NCBI RefSeq assembly: GCF_010727125.1
Contig: NZ_AP022564.1
Coordinates: forward strand, 1,426,001 to 1,490,000
Direction of reading: 5' to 3'
DNA from: Mycolicibacter terrae
GTDB lineage: Bacteria; Actinomycetota; Actinomycetes; Mycobacteriales; Mycobacteriaceae
DNA length: 64,000 nt
Shown here: positions 16,118 through 27,402 of the stretch, piece by piece
How the letters are laid out: each line of letters starts with the position of its first letter
Numbering within the stretch: position 1 is the first letter of the stretch
Notes under the pieces: generated by a model
What the model was told of the DNA's origin: nothing
What the model saw: only the letters and a program-made list of their open reading frames with translations
Database searches by the model: none
Program-made: the position numbers and the translations under genes

Positions 16118-16190
16118 GCCCCCGTCGTCTAGCGGCCTAGGACGCCGCCCTCTCACGGCGGTAGCGTGGGTTCGAATCCCATCGGGGGTA
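16118..16190 (+). tRNA. tRNA-Glu (anticodon CTC)
   Basis: The 73-nt gene has an acceptor stem GCCCCCG/CGGGGGT with discriminator A, an anticodon stem CCGCC/GGCGG with loop CTCTCAC (anticodon 16152-16154) and T arm GTGGGTTCGAATCCCAT. CCA is not encoded. It follows tRNA-Gln by 73 bases, so both may be transcribed together. Confidence 0.97.
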
Positions 16191-16213
16191 CAAATCACAG
16201 CACCGTGTCACAA

Positions 16214-16241
16214 GGCCCGCACCTCGGCGAAGGTGCGGGCC
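16214..16241. terminator. Terminator after the tRNA genes
   Basis: GGCCCGCACCT-CGGCGA-AGGTGCGGGCC is a perfect 11-bp stem with a 6-base loop, 23 bases after tRNA-Glu. It is followed by CTTGTC rather than a T-run, as is common in mycobacteria. It also faces the end of the minus-strand gene at 16276 and can serve both directions. Confidence 0.85.
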
Positions 16242-16275
16242 CTTGTCGGTCTTCGGGGCGGGTTTTGCGGCTCGC

Positions 16276-16776
16276 TCAGGCGCTCGTCGGCGCGGTGGAA
16301 CCGGCCAGCGGCATCGCCGGCAGCCCCAGCTTGCGGTGGTCCCAGGATCGGGTGCGCCGTGTGACGATGCGCACAGCCACCCTGTTGTTCATCATCGCGT
16401 CGACGCCCGGCTTCATCTCGTCGGTGTAGGGGCCGGTGTAGCGCTCCCAGACGCTGACCCCCACCCGGAACAGGGTGTCCGGGTCGTCGACGATCTCCGC
16501 GACGCCCTCGAAAGACACCCCGCGCAAGGTGTCGTAGGTCTGGCCGGCCTCCAATAGAAAGCTCACCCGGGGATCGCGGCGCAGGTTGACCGCCTTCTGC
16601 GATTTGGCCTTCGTCTCGAGCCAGATTTCGCCGTCGACCACCGCGTACCACATCGCGGTCAGGTGCGGCTGGCCGTCGGGTCCGATGGTGGCCAGTGTTC
16701 CGGTGCGGTGGGTGGTGACGAAATCGGCCACCTCGGTGTCCGTCATGACAATCTGTGCGCGCTGCTTGGTTCCCAT
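16276..16776 (-). CDS. PPOX-class flavin/F420-dependent oxidoreductase (Rv2991-like)
   Basis: The 166-residue protein has the split-barrel fold of the pyridoxamine-phosphate oxidase/F420 reductase superfamily: DFVTTHRTGTLATIGPDGQP, then MWYAVVDGEIWLETKAKSQKAVNL and DPRVSFLLE. Position next to the leuCD regulator matches Rv2991, a family linked to F420 binding. F420 synthesis is supported in the window by fbiD. The substrate is unknown. ATG 16746 (MTDTEV) is an alternative start; 16776 gives the usual positively charged lead. Confidence 0.85.
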   Translation of the reverse strand: MGTKQRAQIVMTDTEVADFVTTHRTGTLATIGPDGQPHLTAMWYAVVDGEIWLETKAKSQKAVNLRRDPRVSFLLEAGQTYDTLRGVSFEGVAEIVDDPDTLFRVGVSVWERYTGPYTDEMKPGVDAMMNNRVAVRIVTRRTRSWDHRKLGLPAMPLAGSTAPTSA

Positions 16777-16875
16777 TCCAGCAGTCTGGCAGGCGCACCG
16801 GATCCCCCGGTGAGCAGACGCGGAATCGCATTGAACCGGCCGGCGGCATGCGATTCTGTGGCTGCTCGCGCCGGG

Positions 16876-17577
16876 TTACAGCCGGGCGGTGAGCGCGTCG
16901 GCGGCGGCGAGGAGAGCAGCCGCCCAGCGCGCCCCGGGGCGTCGTCCCATCCGGTCGATCGGGCCCGACACCGAGATGGCCGCCACCACCGTGCCGCGCT
17001 GGTCGCGCACCGGTGCTGAGATGCTGGCCACACCCGGTTCGCGCTCGGCGACGCTCTGCGCCCAGCCGCGCCGGCGCACGTCGGCCAGGGTGCGGCTGGT
17101 GAACTTGGCCTCCGTCAGCACTTCCTGCTGTAATGCCGGGTCGGCGTAGGCCAGTAGGACCTTGGCTCCAGACCCGGCCGTCATCGGCAGCCGGGTGCCG
17201 ACCGGAACCGTGTCCCGCAGCCCCGCAGGGGGTTCCAGCGCTGCCACGCAGACCCGCACGGAGCCCTCGCGGCGGTACAGCTGCGCGCTTTCACCGGTGA
17301 TCTCCCGCAGGCGCGGCAGCACCGCCGCGCCGGCTGCGCGCAGCGGATCGTCGGCGCGGGCCGCCAGTTCGGTGACCGCGGGACCGATCTGCCAGCGGCC
17401 GTCATCGTCGCGCGCGAGCAGGCGGTGCGTCTCGAGTCCGGCGGCCAGGCGGTGCGCCGTGGCGCGAGGCAGGCCGGTGCGATCGCACAGTTCGGCGAGC
17501 CCACACGGCGATTCGGCGACCGTGTGCAGCACCACCAGGGCTTTGTCCAGAACGCCGATGCCGCTATGCTGTCCCAT
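16876..17577 (-). CDS. IclR-family regulator of leucine biosynthesis (LtbR/NdgR type)
   Basis: The 233-residue protein has an N-terminal HTH ([15 protein letters not shown] ... [14 protein letters not shown]) and an IclR ligand domain ending in [25 protein letters not shown]. It is divergent from leuCD with only 30 bases between starts. The orthologues LtbR of Corynebacterium and NdgR of Streptomyces hold the same place and repress leuCD and other amino-acid genes; the function here is carried over from them. A perfect TCTCA-N5-TGAGA repeat in the shared promoter is a likely binding site. Confidence 0.9.
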   Translation of the reverse strand: MGQHSGIGVLDKALVVLHTVAESPCGLAELCDRTGLPRATAHRLAAGLETHRLLARDDDGRWQIGPAVTELAARADDPLRAAGAAVLPRLREITGESAQLYRREGSVRVCVAALEPPAGLRDTVPVGTRLPMTAGSGAKVLLAYADPALQQEVLTEAKFTSRTLADVRRRGWAQSVAEREPGVASISAPVRDQRGTVVAAISVSGPIDRMGRRPGARWAAALLAAADALTARL

Positions 17578-17592
17578 ATAAAGATACTAACG

Positions 17593-17607
17593 TCTCAGAA
17601 TGTGAGA
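17593..17607. promoter_or_regulatory. Candidate LtbR operator at the leuC promoter
   Basis: TCTCA-GAATG-TGAGA is a perfect inverted repeat directly before the leuC ATG and 16 bases from the regulator start. A -10-like GATACT (17583-17588) precedes it, so a bound regulator would sit at the leuC transcription start. No longer repeat is present in this very short intergenic region. Confidence 0.5.
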
Positions 17608-19047
17608 ATGGTGATGACGCAGCAGCCTCGCACGCTGGCCGAAAAAATCTGGGCCGACCACGTCGTGGTCTCCGGCGGCGGAACCGAACCCGACCTGATC
17701 TATATCGATCTGCACCTCGTGCATGAGGTCACCAGTCCACAGGCGTTCGAGGGCCTGCGCTTGGCCGGCCGTGAGGTGCGGCGTCCGGATCTGACCATCG
17801 CCACCGAGGACCACAACGTTCCGACGGTCGACATCGACAAGCCGATCGCCGACCCGGTGTCGCGCACCCAGGTCGAGACGCTGCGGCACAACTGCGCCGA
17901 GTTCGGCATCCGGTTGCACCCGATGGGCGACATCGACCAGGGCATCGTGCACATCATCGGGCCGCAACTGGGCCTCACCCAGCCGGGCACCACCGTGGTC
18001 TGCGGCGACAGTCACACCTCCACCCACGGCGCTTTCGGTGCGCTGGCGATGGGGATCGGGACCTCGGAGGTCGAACATGTGCTGGCCACCCAGACGTTGC
18101 CACTGCGGCCGTTCAAGACGATGGCGGTCACCATAGAAGGGATAGAGGGGGATGCCGGGCGCGGGCTGGCGCCCGGGGTCACGGCCAAAGACATCATTCT
18201 GGCGGTGATCGCCCAGATCGGAACCGGCGGCGGGCAGGGCTACGTCATCGAGTACCGCGGCAGCGCCATCGAGGCGCTGTCGATGGAGGCCCGGATGACG
18301 ATCTGCAACATGAGCATTGAGGCGGGTGCCCGGGCCGGGATGGTTGCTCCCGATGCGACCACCTACGAGTATCTGCGGGGCCGCCCGCATGCTCCACAAG
18401 GTGCGGACTGGGATGCCGCCGTGGCCTACTGGGACAGCTTGCGCACCGACCCGGGTGCGGTATTCGACGCCGAGGTCTACTTGGACGCGTCCGCACTGAC
18501 CCCGTTCGTCACCTGGGGCACCAACCCCGGCCAGGGAGTGCCGTTGGGTGCGGCAGTTCCCGATCCGGAGACGATCGCCGACGAGGGCGAGCGGCGGGCC
18601 GCCGAGAAGGCGTTGGCCTACATGGACCTTCGCCCGGGGACGCCGATGCGTGACATCGCGGTCGACACGGTGTTCGTCGGGTCGTGCACCAACGGTCGCA
18701 TCGAGGATCTGCGCGCGGTGGCCGACGTGCTGCGTGGGCGTCGGGTCTCCGAGGGCGTGCGGATGCTCGTCGTGCCGGGATCGATGCGGGTGCGCAACCA
18801 GGCCGAAGCCGAGGGCCTCGCCGAGGTTTTCACCGCTGCGGGCGCCGAATGGCGTCAGCCCGGCTGCTCGATGTGTCTGGGAATGAACCCGGATCAGCTC
18901 GCCCCGGGCCAACGATGCGCCTCGACCTCCAACCGTAATTTCGAGGGCCGGCAGGGTAAGGGCGGGCGCACCCACCTGGTCTCTCCGGTCGTGGCCGCCG
19001 CCACCGCGGTCCGCGGGACGCTGTCCGCCCCCGCCGACTTGAACTGA
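17608..19047 (+). CDS. leuC: 3-isopropylmalate dehydratase large subunit
   Basis: The aconitase-family protein has 479 residues and, with LeuD, isomerises 2-isopropylmalate to 3-isopropylmalate in leucine synthesis. The [4Fe-4S] ligands lie in VGSCTNGR and [10 protein letters not shown], the substrate loop in [11 protein letters not shown], and the closing NRNFEGRQG is intact. Starts at 17608 (ATG), 17611 (GTG) and 17614 (ATG) are all possible and differ by two residues. It is followed by leuD after 28 bases, and controlled by the divergent IclR regulator. Confidence 0.96.
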   Translation: MVMTQQPRTLAEKIWADHVVVSGGGTEPDLIYIDLHLVHEVTSPQAFEGLRLAGREVRRPDLTIATEDHNVPTVDIDKPIADPVSRTQVETLRHNCAEFGIRLHPMGDIDQGIVHIIGPQLGLTQPGTTVVCGDSHTSTHGAFGALAMGIGTSEVEHVLATQTLPLRPFKTMAVTIEGIEGDAGRGLAPGVTAKDIILAVIAQIGTGGGQGYVIEYRGSAIEALSMEARMTICNMSIEAGARAGMVAPDATTYEYLRGRPHAPQGADWDAAVAYWDSLRTDPGAVFDAEVYLDASALTPFVTWGTNPGQGVPLGAAVPDPETIADEGERRAAEKALAYMDLRPGTPMRDIAVDTVFVGSCTNGRIEDLRAVADVLRGRRVSEGVRMLVVPGSMRVRNQAEAEGLAEVFTAAGAEWRQPGCSMCLGMNPDQLAPGQRCASTSNRNFEGRQGKGGRTHLVSPVVAAATAVRGTLSAPADLN

Positions 19048-19075
19048 CCGCCACGGTATTTAAAGGAGTTTAGTC

Positions 19076-19672
19076 ATGGAAGCTTTTCGCACCCACACCG
19101 GAATCGGAGTCCCGCTTCGGCGGTCCAATGTCGACACCGACCAGATCATTCCCGCGGTCTATTTGAAGCGCATCACCCGGACGGGATTCGAGGACGGCCT
19201 GTTCGCCACCTGGCGATCCGACCCGTCGTTCATCCTGAATCTCAAGCCGTTCGACCAAGGTTCGGTGCTGGTCGCCGGGCCGGACTTCGGTACCGGCTCA
19301 TCGCGGGAGCATGCGGTGTGGGCACTGCTCGACTACGGCTTCCGGGTGGTGATCTCCTCTCGCTTCGCCGACATCTTCCGCGGCAATGCCGGCAAGGCGG
19401 GGTTGCTGGCGGCTCAGGTCGCCCAGGACGACGTGGAACTGCTCTGGAAACTCATCGAACAGAGCCCGGGACTGGAAATCACTGTCAATCTTCAAGATCG
19501 GAATATCACGGCCGGAACGGCGGTGGTGGCGTTCACTATTGACGACTACACCGCCTGGCGATTGTCTGAGGGGCTCGACGATATAGGCCTTACGCTGCGG
19601 AAACTCGATGAAATCGATTCCTTTGAGGCGACCCGCCCAAGCTGGAAACCGCGGACGGTTCCGACCCCCTGA
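19076..19672 (+). CDS. leuD: 3-isopropylmalate dehydratase small subunit
   Basis: The small (swivel-domain) subunit has 198 residues. Typical segments are [18 protein letters not shown] near the start and [17 protein letters not shown] around residue 65, which help form the active site with LeuC. AAAGGAG stands 7-8 bases before ATG 19076, a strong Shine-Dalgarno. It is the second gene of the leuCD operon. After it come 188 bases of AT-richer sequence carrying the hupB promoter region. Confidence 0.96.
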   Translation: MEAFRTHTGIGVPLRRSNVDTDQIIPAVYLKRITRTGFEDGLFATWRSDPSFILNLKPFDQGSVLVAGPDFGTGSSREHAVWALLDYGFRVVISSRFADIFRGNAGKAGLLAAQVAQDDVELLWKLIEQSPGLEITVNLQDRNITAGTAVVAFTIDDYTAWRLSEGLDDIGLTLRKLDEIDSFEATRPSWKPRTVPTP

Positions 19673-19860
19673 CGGCCCGCGGCGGGGCCTGATTCTGGCC
19701 GATTGAACAGTCTCGTCAGCGCCCAAGGGCGGTAACCGGATTGCGAAATTGCCCGATAATCTCATCTGAAATTGCGCGTGGCTCTTGGATATCAGTGCTA
19801 TCAGGGTTTACCGTGTGCTCTAGTCGGCTCAAGTAGGGCCACTGGTTTCGGAGGGATTGG

Positions 19861-20571
19861 ATGAACAAAGCAGAGCTCATCGAGGTGCTCACAAAGGAAT
19901 TGGACACCGACCGTCGGTCGGCGACAGAAGCCGTGGAGCACTTCGTCAATGCCATTGTGCGCGCCGTCCACAAGGGTGAGAGCGTCACCATCACCGGGTT
20001 CGGCGTGTTCGAGCGCCGTCGTCGCGCCGCGCGCGTGGCCCGCAATCCCCGCACCGGTGAGACGGTCAAGGTGAAGCCGACATCTGTCCCCGCATTCCGT
20101 CCGGGCGCACAGTTCAAGGCGATTGTTTCTGGCGCGCAGCGCGTCCCGTCCGAGGGGCTCGCCGTCAAGCGTGGTGCCGGTGCCGGTACCACTGCGGCGA
20201 AGAAGGCGGCGAAGAAGTCGCCGGCCAAGAAGGCCACCAAGGCCGCCGCTAAGAAGACTGCGGCCAAGGCTCCGGCGCGCAAGGCCGCCAAGGCCGCGCC
20301 GAAGAAGGCCACCAAGGCGACCAAGGCGACCAAGGCCACCAAGGCCGCAGTCAAGAAGGCGCCGGCGAAGAAGGTCACCGCCAAGAAGACGGCCGCCAAG
20401 AAGGCTCCGGCCAAGAAGGTGACCGCCAAGAAGACGGCGGCCAAGAAGGCTCCGGTCCGCAAGGCCGCAACCAAGGCTCCGGCCAAGAAGGCCACCGCCA
20501 AGAAGACGGCGGCCAAGAAGGCTCCGGCCAAGAAGGCCACCAAGGCCACCGCACGAAAAGGCCGTAAGTAA
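19861..20571 (+). CDS. hupB: Mycobacterial HU protein with lysine-rich tail
   Basis: The protein has 236 residues. About the first 90 are a standard HU/IHF DNA-bending domain ([35 protein letters not shown]). The remaining 140 are almost entirely Ala, Lys and Pro in PAKK/AAKK units, the histone-H1-like tail found in mycobacteria that adds DNA compaction and surface-adhesin roles. ATG 19861 follows GGAGGGATTGG. The position after leuD is conserved. The tail DNA holds a 45-base repeat unit, making length variation between strains likely. Confidence 0.97.
   Translation: MNKAELIEVLTKELDTDRRSATEAVEHFVNAIVRAVHKGESVTITGFGVFERRRRAARVARNPRTGETVKVKPTSVPAFRPGAQFKAIVSGAQRVPSEGLAVKRGAGAGTTAAKKAAKKSPAKKATKAAAKKTAAKAPARKAAKAAPKKATKATKATKATKAAVKKAPAKKVTAKKTAAKKAPAKKVTAKKTAAKKAPVRKAATKAPAKKATAKKTAAKKAPAKKATKATARKGRK
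20368..20529 (+). repeat. 45-bp coding repeats in the hupB tail
   Basis: Three near-identical 45-base units (20368-20412, 20413-20457, 20485-20529), each encoding [15 protein letters not shown] or a close variant, with a 27-base RKAATKAPA spacer before the third. Differences are mostly third-base changes. Unit number may vary between isolates through slippage. Confidence 0.85.
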
Positions 20572-20581
20572 CCACGAATAG

Positions 20582-20614
20582 CCGGGCGCCGCGGGGAACC
20601 CCCGCGGCGCCCGG
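20582..20614. terminator. Bidirectional terminator between hupB and mutT1
   Basis: A perfect 15-bp stem (20582-20596 with 20600-20614, CCGGGCGCCGCGGGG and its complement) with a 3-base loop lies in the 47 bases between the two convergent stop codons. No T-run follows. Its strength and position fit a terminator working for both genes. Confidence 0.9.
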
Positions 20615-20618
20615 TCGT

Positions 20619-21557
20619 TCACACCAGGGCGTGCGTAGCCAGCGGACTGCCGAGGTGGTCTGCCGCGATCAACCGGCCGCCCGACAGTGACAGCACCCAG
20701 GTACTGCCCTTGCGGTTGCGGGACTTGTCCGGGGTGACGCCGTCGCGGGCACACCACCAGGAGATCAGGTCGGGAATCACCTTGCCCTGCGTGCAGATGA
20801 CCGGTGCGCCGCCTGACCGGGCGATCTCCAGCACCCGGCGGCGGGCCTTCTTCGGCGAGCGGGCGTACGCCTCCTCGGTCAGCGTCGGCTCGTTGTGCAC
20901 GGGCACGCCGAGTTCGGCGGCCAGCGGTTCGACGGTCTGGTGACAGCGCACCCGATCGGCCGCGTACACGTCGGTGGCGCCGAAGGCCATCAGCTGACCG
21001 ATGAGCGCCTCGGCCTGGGCACGGCCCGTCTTGTCCAACGGCCGCAGGGTGTCATCGCCGGAGAACCGGGACCGGCGCCCGGCGGTGCCGTGCCGCACGA
21101 CCAACACCGTCCGGGTGTCGGCGGGGGCCTTGGTGAACCGCCGCAATATCTTCCGGTCGTAGGGGTAGTGCAGTTCCTTCATCGCGGCGCCGACCGGCAG
21201 CCAGACCAGATCATCGACCTCGTGGTTGGGCACGAAGTCACCGCCCAGCGCCCGCGCGTTCCAGTAGCGCACCTTCTTGACACCCTGGGCGACCGGATAA
21301 CTGACCGAGCCCAGCCGGCGACCCAGGTGGGCGTGCTGGCCGGTCTCCTCGAGGATCTCCCGTACCGCCGCCACCGGTTCCGTCTCCCCGGGATCTACTT
21401 TGCCTTTGGGCAGTGACCAATCGTCATAGCGGGGGCGGTGGATGAGCGCCACCTCGACGGTCTTGCGCCGCGGCCGCCACAGCACCGCACCGGCGGCGTA
21501 GATGATTCTGTCCGCCGGCACGGAGCCATTCGACGAGGTCTTTGTGGGCACCTTCAC
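20619..21557 (-). CDS. mutT1: MutT1-type Nudix/histidine phosphatase fusion
   Basis: The protein has 312 residues in two domains. The N-terminal Nudix domain has the box [20 protein letters not shown] (about residues 51-70). The C-terminal domain has the RHG phosphohistidine motif (LVVRHGTAG, about 155) of the histidine phosphatase superfamily. Mycobacterial MutT1 cleans 8-oxo-dGTP and related nucleotides, and hydrolyses Ap4A-type dinucleotides. The order hupB-mutT1-ppk is conserved in mycobacteria. It lies 56 bases downstream of ppk on the same strand. Confidence 0.92.
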   Translation of the reverse strand: MKVPTKTSSNGSVPADRIIYAAGAVLWRPRRKTVEVALIHRPRYDDWSLPKGKVDPGETEPVAAVREILEETGQHAHLGRRLGSVSYPVAQGVKKVRYWNARALGGDFVPNHEVDDLVWLPVGAAMKELHYPYDRKILRRFTKAPADTRTVLVVRHGTAGRRSRFSGDDTLRPLDKTGRAQAEALIGQLMAFGATDVYAADRVRCHQTVEPLAAELGVPVHNEPTLTEEAYARSPKKARRRVLEIARSGGAPVICTQGKVIPDLISWWCARDGVTPDKSRNRKGSTWVLSLSGGRLIAADHLGSPLATHALV

Positions 21558-21613
21558 TCCTGCAGGTCAATTCGGGCCTCTTCGATGACAGTTGCCGGCC
21601 GTCGGCCGGTGTC

Positions 21614-23832
21614 TCAGGGATTGCGGTGTCGTTCCATCAACGACACCTGGTGGTCACGCACCGACGCGCCGTCGTGCGGCGCCGCGGTCCACTGGCCGTC
21701 CGACCCGAGTTCCCAGCAGCGGGTGGCCGGGTCCATCGCGGAGTCGAACACCTCGCCCAGTTGAGCGCAGAGGCGCGGGTCCTTCACCTGGACCATCACC
21801 TCGACCCGGCGGTCCAGGTTGCGGTGCATCATGTCGGCGCTGCCGATCCAGAATTCGTCGATGGCGCGGCATTCGATGATGCGGGAGTGCTCTAGGAAAC
21901 GTCCGAGAATCGACCGGACGACGATGTTCTCGGAGAAGCCCTCGACCCCCGGCCGCAGCGCACAGATCCCGCGCACCACCAACTCGACCTGCACCCCGGC
22001 CCGCGAGGCGCCGTAGAGGGCGTCTATCACCTGCTCGTCGACCAGGGAGTTGAGTTTCAGCCGGATCCGGCCTCCGCCGCCGCCGCGGTGCGCGGCGATC
22101 TCGCGTTCGATGCGTTCGATGATCCCGGCCCGCACGCCGTACGGGGCCACCAGGAGATTGCGGTACTCCATCTTCCGCGAATAGCCGGTCAGGGAGTTGA
22201 ACAGGTCGGTGAGGTCGGCGCCGATGTCCGGGTCGGCGGTCAGCAGCCCGACGTCCTCGTAGAGTCGCGCGGTCTTGGTGTTGTAATTGCCCGTGCCGAT
22301 ATGGCAATACCGCCGGATCGCCGAGCCCTCACGACGCACCACCAAAGCGACCTTGCAGTGTGTCTTTAGCCCGATCAGGCCGTACACCACGTGCACACCG
22401 GCCTGTTCCAACTTGCGGGCCCATTTGATGTTGGCCTGCTCATCGAACCGGGCCTTGATCTCCACCAGAGCCACCACCTGCTTTCCGGCCTCGGCGGCGT
22501 CGATCAGCGCGGTGACGATCGGCGAGTCGCCCGAGGTGCGGTACAGCGTGTGCTTGATCGCCAGCACTCCCGGGTCGGCGGCGGCCTGTTCGACGAACCG
22601 CTGAACGCTGGTGGCGAACGAGTCGTAGGGGTGGTGCACCAGCACGTCCCCTTCGCGCAGGGTGGCGAAAATGCTTTTGGGGGTTTCCCGTTCGGCGAAC
22701 GCCGGGTGGGTGGCCGGGACGAAGGTGCGGTCCTTGAGGTCCGGACGGTGCTGGCGGTAGACCTGCCACAACGACGACAGGTCCAGCAGTCCGGGCACCT
22801 CGATGACGTCGCCGGGATGCACGTCGAGCTCCCGTAGCAGCAACTCCAGCATGCTCTCGGTCATGTCGTCGGCGACCTCGAGGCGCACCGGCGACCCGAA
22901 CCGGCGTCGCGCCAATTCCCGCTCCAAGGCCTGCAGCAGGTCCTCGTCGCGGTCCTCCTCGACCTCGAAATCGGCGTTGCGGGTGATGCGGAAAGCGTGA
23001 TGCTCCACGATCTCCATGCCGGGGAACAGCACCGGCAGGAACGCCGCGATCAATTCCTCCATCGGCAGGAAACGGATCTCACCGTGCCCCTCACCGCCAC
23101 CGCCACCGCCGCCGGCGCCGGCATCGAGTTCGACGAAACGGTCGACGTTGTCGGGAACCTTCACCCGCGCGAAGTGATTTCCGCCGTCCTCGGGGCGCTT
23201 GACGGTCACCGCCAGGTTCAGGCTGAGCCCGCTGACGAAGGGGAAGGGGTGCGCCGGGTCGACCGCCAACGGCGTCAGGACCGGGAACACCTGCTCGTGG
23301 AAGTAGGCCGACAACTGCTCGCGTTCGCCCGGTTGCAGGTCGGCCCACGTGACGATGTGGATGCCTTCGTCGGCGAGCGCCGGCCGCACCGATTCGAGAA
23401 ACACTCGCGCGTGGCGGGTGGCGATCCGCTGGGTCTGCTCACCGATCCGGCGCAGTTGCTCGCGCGGCGTGAGGCCATCGGCCGAGCGCACCGACAGGCC
23501 CATCTCGTCGCGGCGTTTGAGCCCGGCGACCCGGACCATGTAGAACTCGTCGAGATTGGAGGCGAAGATCGCCAGGAATTTGGCCCGCTCCAACAACGGC
23601 AGTGAGGTGTCGGCCGCCAGGGCCAGCACCCGCGCGTTGAAGTCCAGCCAGCTCAGCTCCCGGTTCAGGTAGCGGTCCGCGGGCAGTTCATCGCCGTCCT
23701 CAGCCGGCGTGGCCGCGGTGGCGGCCGGTGGGGCGGTCGGGGTGGCGTCATTCGGGCGCCAGTCGGTCTCGTCGCCGCGCGCCTCGGTCAGTTGGCCGAC
23801 CTCGATTTCATCCACTCCGAAATCATTACTCA

Positions 23833-23833
<1 letters not shown>
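21614..23833 (-). CDS. ppk: Polyphosphate kinase
   Basis: The PPK1-family enzyme has 739 residues and polymerises the gamma phosphate of ATP into polyphosphate. The family core starts at about residue 50 with [18 protein letters not shown]. The autophosphorylated His is in [11 protein letters not shown] near residue 510, followed by [16 protein letters not shown]. The first 45 residues are a variable, acidic and Ala/Pro-rich extension. ATG 23833 shares one base with the fbiD stop (TGATG), so ppk is translationally coupled to the F420 gene. Polyphosphate in mycobacteria feeds stress signalling through MprB-SigE-Rel. Confidence 0.96.
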
Positions 23834-24621
<788 letters not shown>

Positions 24622-24654
24622 CTAGGGTGATCCGCTTAAGGGAGGTGATGTGAC

Positions 24655-25683
24655 GTGGTCGGGACCGAGGGCACTGTCGCGGTGATGGGTGCGGGAGCGT
24701 GGGGCACGGCCCTGGCCAAGGTTCTCGCCGACGCCGGCAGCGAGGTCAGGCTGTGGTCGCGCCGATCCGAGGTCGCCGCCGAGATCAACGAGACCCGCCG
24801 CAACCCCGGCTATTTGCCGGGCTCCACGGTGCCCGACGGCGTGCGGGCCACCACCGACGCGGCAGCGGCGCTGGACGGCCTGACCACGGTGGTGCTGGCG
24901 GTGCCGGCGCAGACCATGCGGGCCAACCTGGAGGCGTGGACGCCGCACCTGACCGAGGGCGCCACGCTGGTCAGCGTCGCCAAGGGCATCGAACTGGGCA
25001 CCCTGATGCGGATGAGCCAGGTGGTCGCCGCGGTGACCGGGGTCGACCCCGGGCAGGTCGCCGTGGTGTCCGGCCCGAACCTGGCGGCCGAGATCGCCGC
25101 CGAACAGCCCGCCGCTACCGTGGTCGCCTGTACCGACTCCGGCCGCGCGGTGGCGCTGCAGCGGATGCTCAACACCGGCTACTTCCGCCCGTATACCAAC
25201 GCCGACGTGATCGGCACCGAGATCGGCGGCGCCTGCAAGAACGTCATCGCCCTGGCCTGCGGGATGGCCGCCGGGGTGGGCCTGGGCGAGAACACCGCGG
25301 CGGCGATCATCACCCGGGGCCTGGCCGAGATCATCCGCCTGGGCGTCGCGCTCGGCGCCAAGGGCGCCACGCTGGCCGGCCTGGCCGGGGTGGGCGATCT
25401 GGTGGCCACCTGCACCTCGCCGCAATCACGCAACCGATCATTCGGCGAGCGGCTCGGCCGGGGCGAGGAGATGCCGCCGGTACCGGGGTCGAAGGGGCTG
25501 CTGAGCACCACCGACGGTCACGTCGTCGAAGGCGTGACGTCGTGCCAGTCGGTGCTGGCGCTGGCCTCGAGCTATGACGTGGAGATGCCGCTGACCGATG
25601 CCGTGCACCGGGTCTGCCACACCGGCTTGTCGGTCAATGAGGCGGTGGCGCTGCTGCTGGGACGTCGCACCAAACCGGAGTGA
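24655..25683 (+). CDS. gpsA: NAD(P)-dependent glycerol-3-phosphate dehydrogenase
   Basis: The enzyme has 342 residues. It makes sn-glycerol 3-phosphate for phospholipids from dihydroxyacetone phosphate. The nucleotide motif is [18 protein letters not shown] at the N-terminus. The catalytic Lys region [13 protein letters not shown] and [15 protein letters not shown] are conserved. GTG 24655 follows GGGAGGTGATGTGAC. The ddl gene starts 26 bases after the stop. It corresponds to gpdA2 (Rv2982c). Confidence 0.95.
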   Translation: MVGTEGTVAVMGAGAWGTALAKVLADAGSEVRLWSRRSEVAAEINETRRNPGYLPGSTVPDGVRATTDAAAALDGLTTVVLAVPAQTMRANLEAWTPHLTEGATLVSVAKGIELGTLMRMSQVVAAVTGVDPGQVAVVSGPNLAAEIAAEQPAATVVACTDSGRAVALQRMLNTGYFRPYTNADVIGTEIGGACKNVIALACGMAAGVGLGENTAAAIITRGLAEIIRLGVALGAKGATLAGLAGVGDLVATCTSPQSRNRSFGERLGRGEEMPPVPGSKGLLSTTDGHVVEGVTSCQSVLALASSYDVEMPLTDAVHRVCHTGLSVNEAVALLLGRRTKPE

Positions 25684-25709
25684 GACCGGGTTGCCGTACC
25701 CTCTGGCGT

Positions 25710-26813
25710 GTGAATTCCCACCAGCGCACCCGGGTGGCCGTCGTGTTCGGCGGCCGCAGTAGCGAGCACGCGATCTCCTGCGTGTCGGCGGGAAGCATCC
25801 TGCGCAATCTCGATCCGCAGCGTTTCGAGGTGGTTGCTGTGGGGATCACTCCGGAGGGCTCGTGGGTGCTCACCGACGGTGACCCGGATGCGCTCGTGAT
25901 CAGTGACCGTCGGCTGCCCGCGGTGAGCACGGCTGACGGTGCCGAACTGACGCTGCCCGCCGATCCGCAGCGGGCCGGCCAGTTGCTGGCGGTGGGTGCC
26001 GGGGAGCTGCTGCAGTCGGTCGACGTGGTGTTCCCGGTGCTGCACGGTCCCTACGGCGAGGACGGCACCGTGCAGGGGCTCCTCGAGTTGGCCGGCGTGC
26101 CCTACGTCGGTGCCGGGGTGCTGGCCAGTGCCGCCGGGATGGACAAGGAGTTCACCAAGAAGCTGCTGGCGGCCGAGGGCCTGCCGATCGGGCCGTACGC
26201 GGTCTTGCGGGGAGCTCATGCGACGCTGTCGGTCGAGGATCGGGAGCGGTTGGGGCTGCCGGTGTTCGTCAAACCAGCGCGCGGTGGGTCGTCGATCGGG
26301 GTCAGCCGGGTGACGTCGTACGACGAGCTTCCCGCCGCCATCGCCGAGGCGCGCCGGCATGACCCGAAGGTCATCGTCGAGGCCGCCATCGTCGGCCGCG
26401 AGCTCGAGTGCGGAGTGCTCGAATTCCCCGACGGCACGGTGGCCGCCAGCACGGTGGGGGAGATCCGGGTGGCCGGCGTGCGGGACCGCGACGACTCCTT
26501 CTACGACTTCGCCACCAAGTACCTCGATGACGCCGCCGAGCTCGACGTGCCCGCCAAGATCGACGACGACGTCGCGGATACGGTGCGGCAGTTAGCAATT
26601 CGCGCGTTCGCCGCACTGGCCTGCCAGGGCCTGGCCCGGGTTGACTTCTTCCACACCGACCGCGGTCCGGTGATCAACGAGATCAACACGATGCCTGGAT
26701 TCACCACGATCTCGATGTACCCGCGGATGTGGGCGGCCAGCGGTGTGGACTATCCGACGCTGCTGGCGACCATGGTCGACACCGCACTGGCCCGCGGCGT
26801 CGGCCTGCGCTGA
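25710..26813 (+). CDS. ddl: D-alanine--D-alanine ligase
   Basis: The ATP-grasp ligase has 367 residues and makes the D-Ala-D-Ala dipeptide of peptidoglycan; it is the target of D-cycloserine. Conserved parts are [20 protein letters not shown] at the N-terminus, [16 protein letters not shown], the glycine-rich ATP loop [16 protein letters not shown], and [12 protein letters not shown] at the metal site. GTG 25710 ([15 protein letters not shown]) matches the mycobacterial N-terminus. The gene is convergent with the DUF3515 gene, nine bases away. Confidence 0.96.
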   Translation: MNSHQRTRVAVVFGGRSSEHAISCVSAGSILRNLDPQRFEVVAVGITPEGSWVLTDGDPDALVISDRRLPAVSTADGAELTLPADPQRAGQLLAVGAGELLQSVDVVFPVLHGPYGEDGTVQGLLELAGVPYVGAGVLASAAGMDKEFTKKLLAAEGLPIGPYAVLRGAHATLSVEDRERLGLPVFVKPARGGSSIGVSRVTSYDELPAAIAEARRHDPKVIVEAAIVGRELECGVLEFPDGTVAASTVGEIRVAGVRDRDDSFYDFATKYLDDAAELDVPAKIDDDVADTVRQLAIRAFAALACQGLARVDFFHTDRGPVINEINTMPGFTTISMYPRMWAASGVDYPTLLATMVDTALARGVGLR

Positions 26814-26822
26814 CGCGACCGG

Positions 26823-27368
26823 TCAGTGCGGCGGGCCCGGATTGATCGGCACCGCGGCGACGGAGGCGGCGATCAGATCCGACAGCTCCTGGATCGGGGT
26901 GGGCCCCGAACCTTGAGGCAGCGTCAGCGCCAGATAGACCTTCCGGTCGACCGCATACCAGGTGGCGCGTTCGCCTTCTCGGACCTGGAACCACTGCACC
27001 TGATCGACCACCTGGATGGGCGAGCCCACCACGAAGTCGGCGGGTCGATCCAGCCCGCAGCGCAGCACCACCGTCTCGTCGGCGCCGGCCGTCCACGCTG
27101 CCACGCCGTCGGGTGCCGGCTCGGCGATCTCGGCCCGCCGGTAGTCGCCCAGCTGCTGCGGCAGGGCGTCGAGCACGGCACGGCAGGGCGCGTCGCCGGC
27201 GTGCGGAGCCGGCACGGTGGCCAGGCGGAGCGGCTCGGTCGACGGCGCACCGGGCTGGCGCGCTGCGGCGAACGCCAGCGCAGCGCCCACCGCCACGACG
27301 GCGACCACCAGCGCGGCGATCAGCGCCAGCCGTGGCGGCCCGTCGGCGTCGGTTCCCGGATTGATCAC
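26823..27368 (-). CDS. DUF3515 membrane-anchored protein (Rv2980-like)
   Basis: The 181-residue protein has one N-terminal transmembrane segment (LALIAALVVAVVAVGAALAF, about residues 13-32) and an extracytoplasmic domain with two cysteines that could pair (APCRAVL, VLRCGLD). The family is actinobacterial and has no assigned function. GTG 27368 with AGGGAGCAC upstream was chosen. It is divergent from thiL, with 34 bases between starts; the arrangement is conserved in mycobacteria (Rv2980 beside thiL). Confidence 0.82.
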   Translation of the reverse strand: MINPGTDADGPPRLALIAALVVAVVAVGAALAFAAARQPGAPSTEPLRLATVPAPHAGDAPCRAVLDALPQQLGDYRRAEIAEPAPDGVAAWTAGADETVVLRCGLDRPADFVVGSPIQVVDQVQWFQVREGERATWYAVDRKVYLALTLPQGSGPTPIQELSDLIAASVAAVPINPGPPH

Positions 27369-27402
27369 ACCCCGTGCTCCCTTTCGATCGCACTTACACT
27401 CG

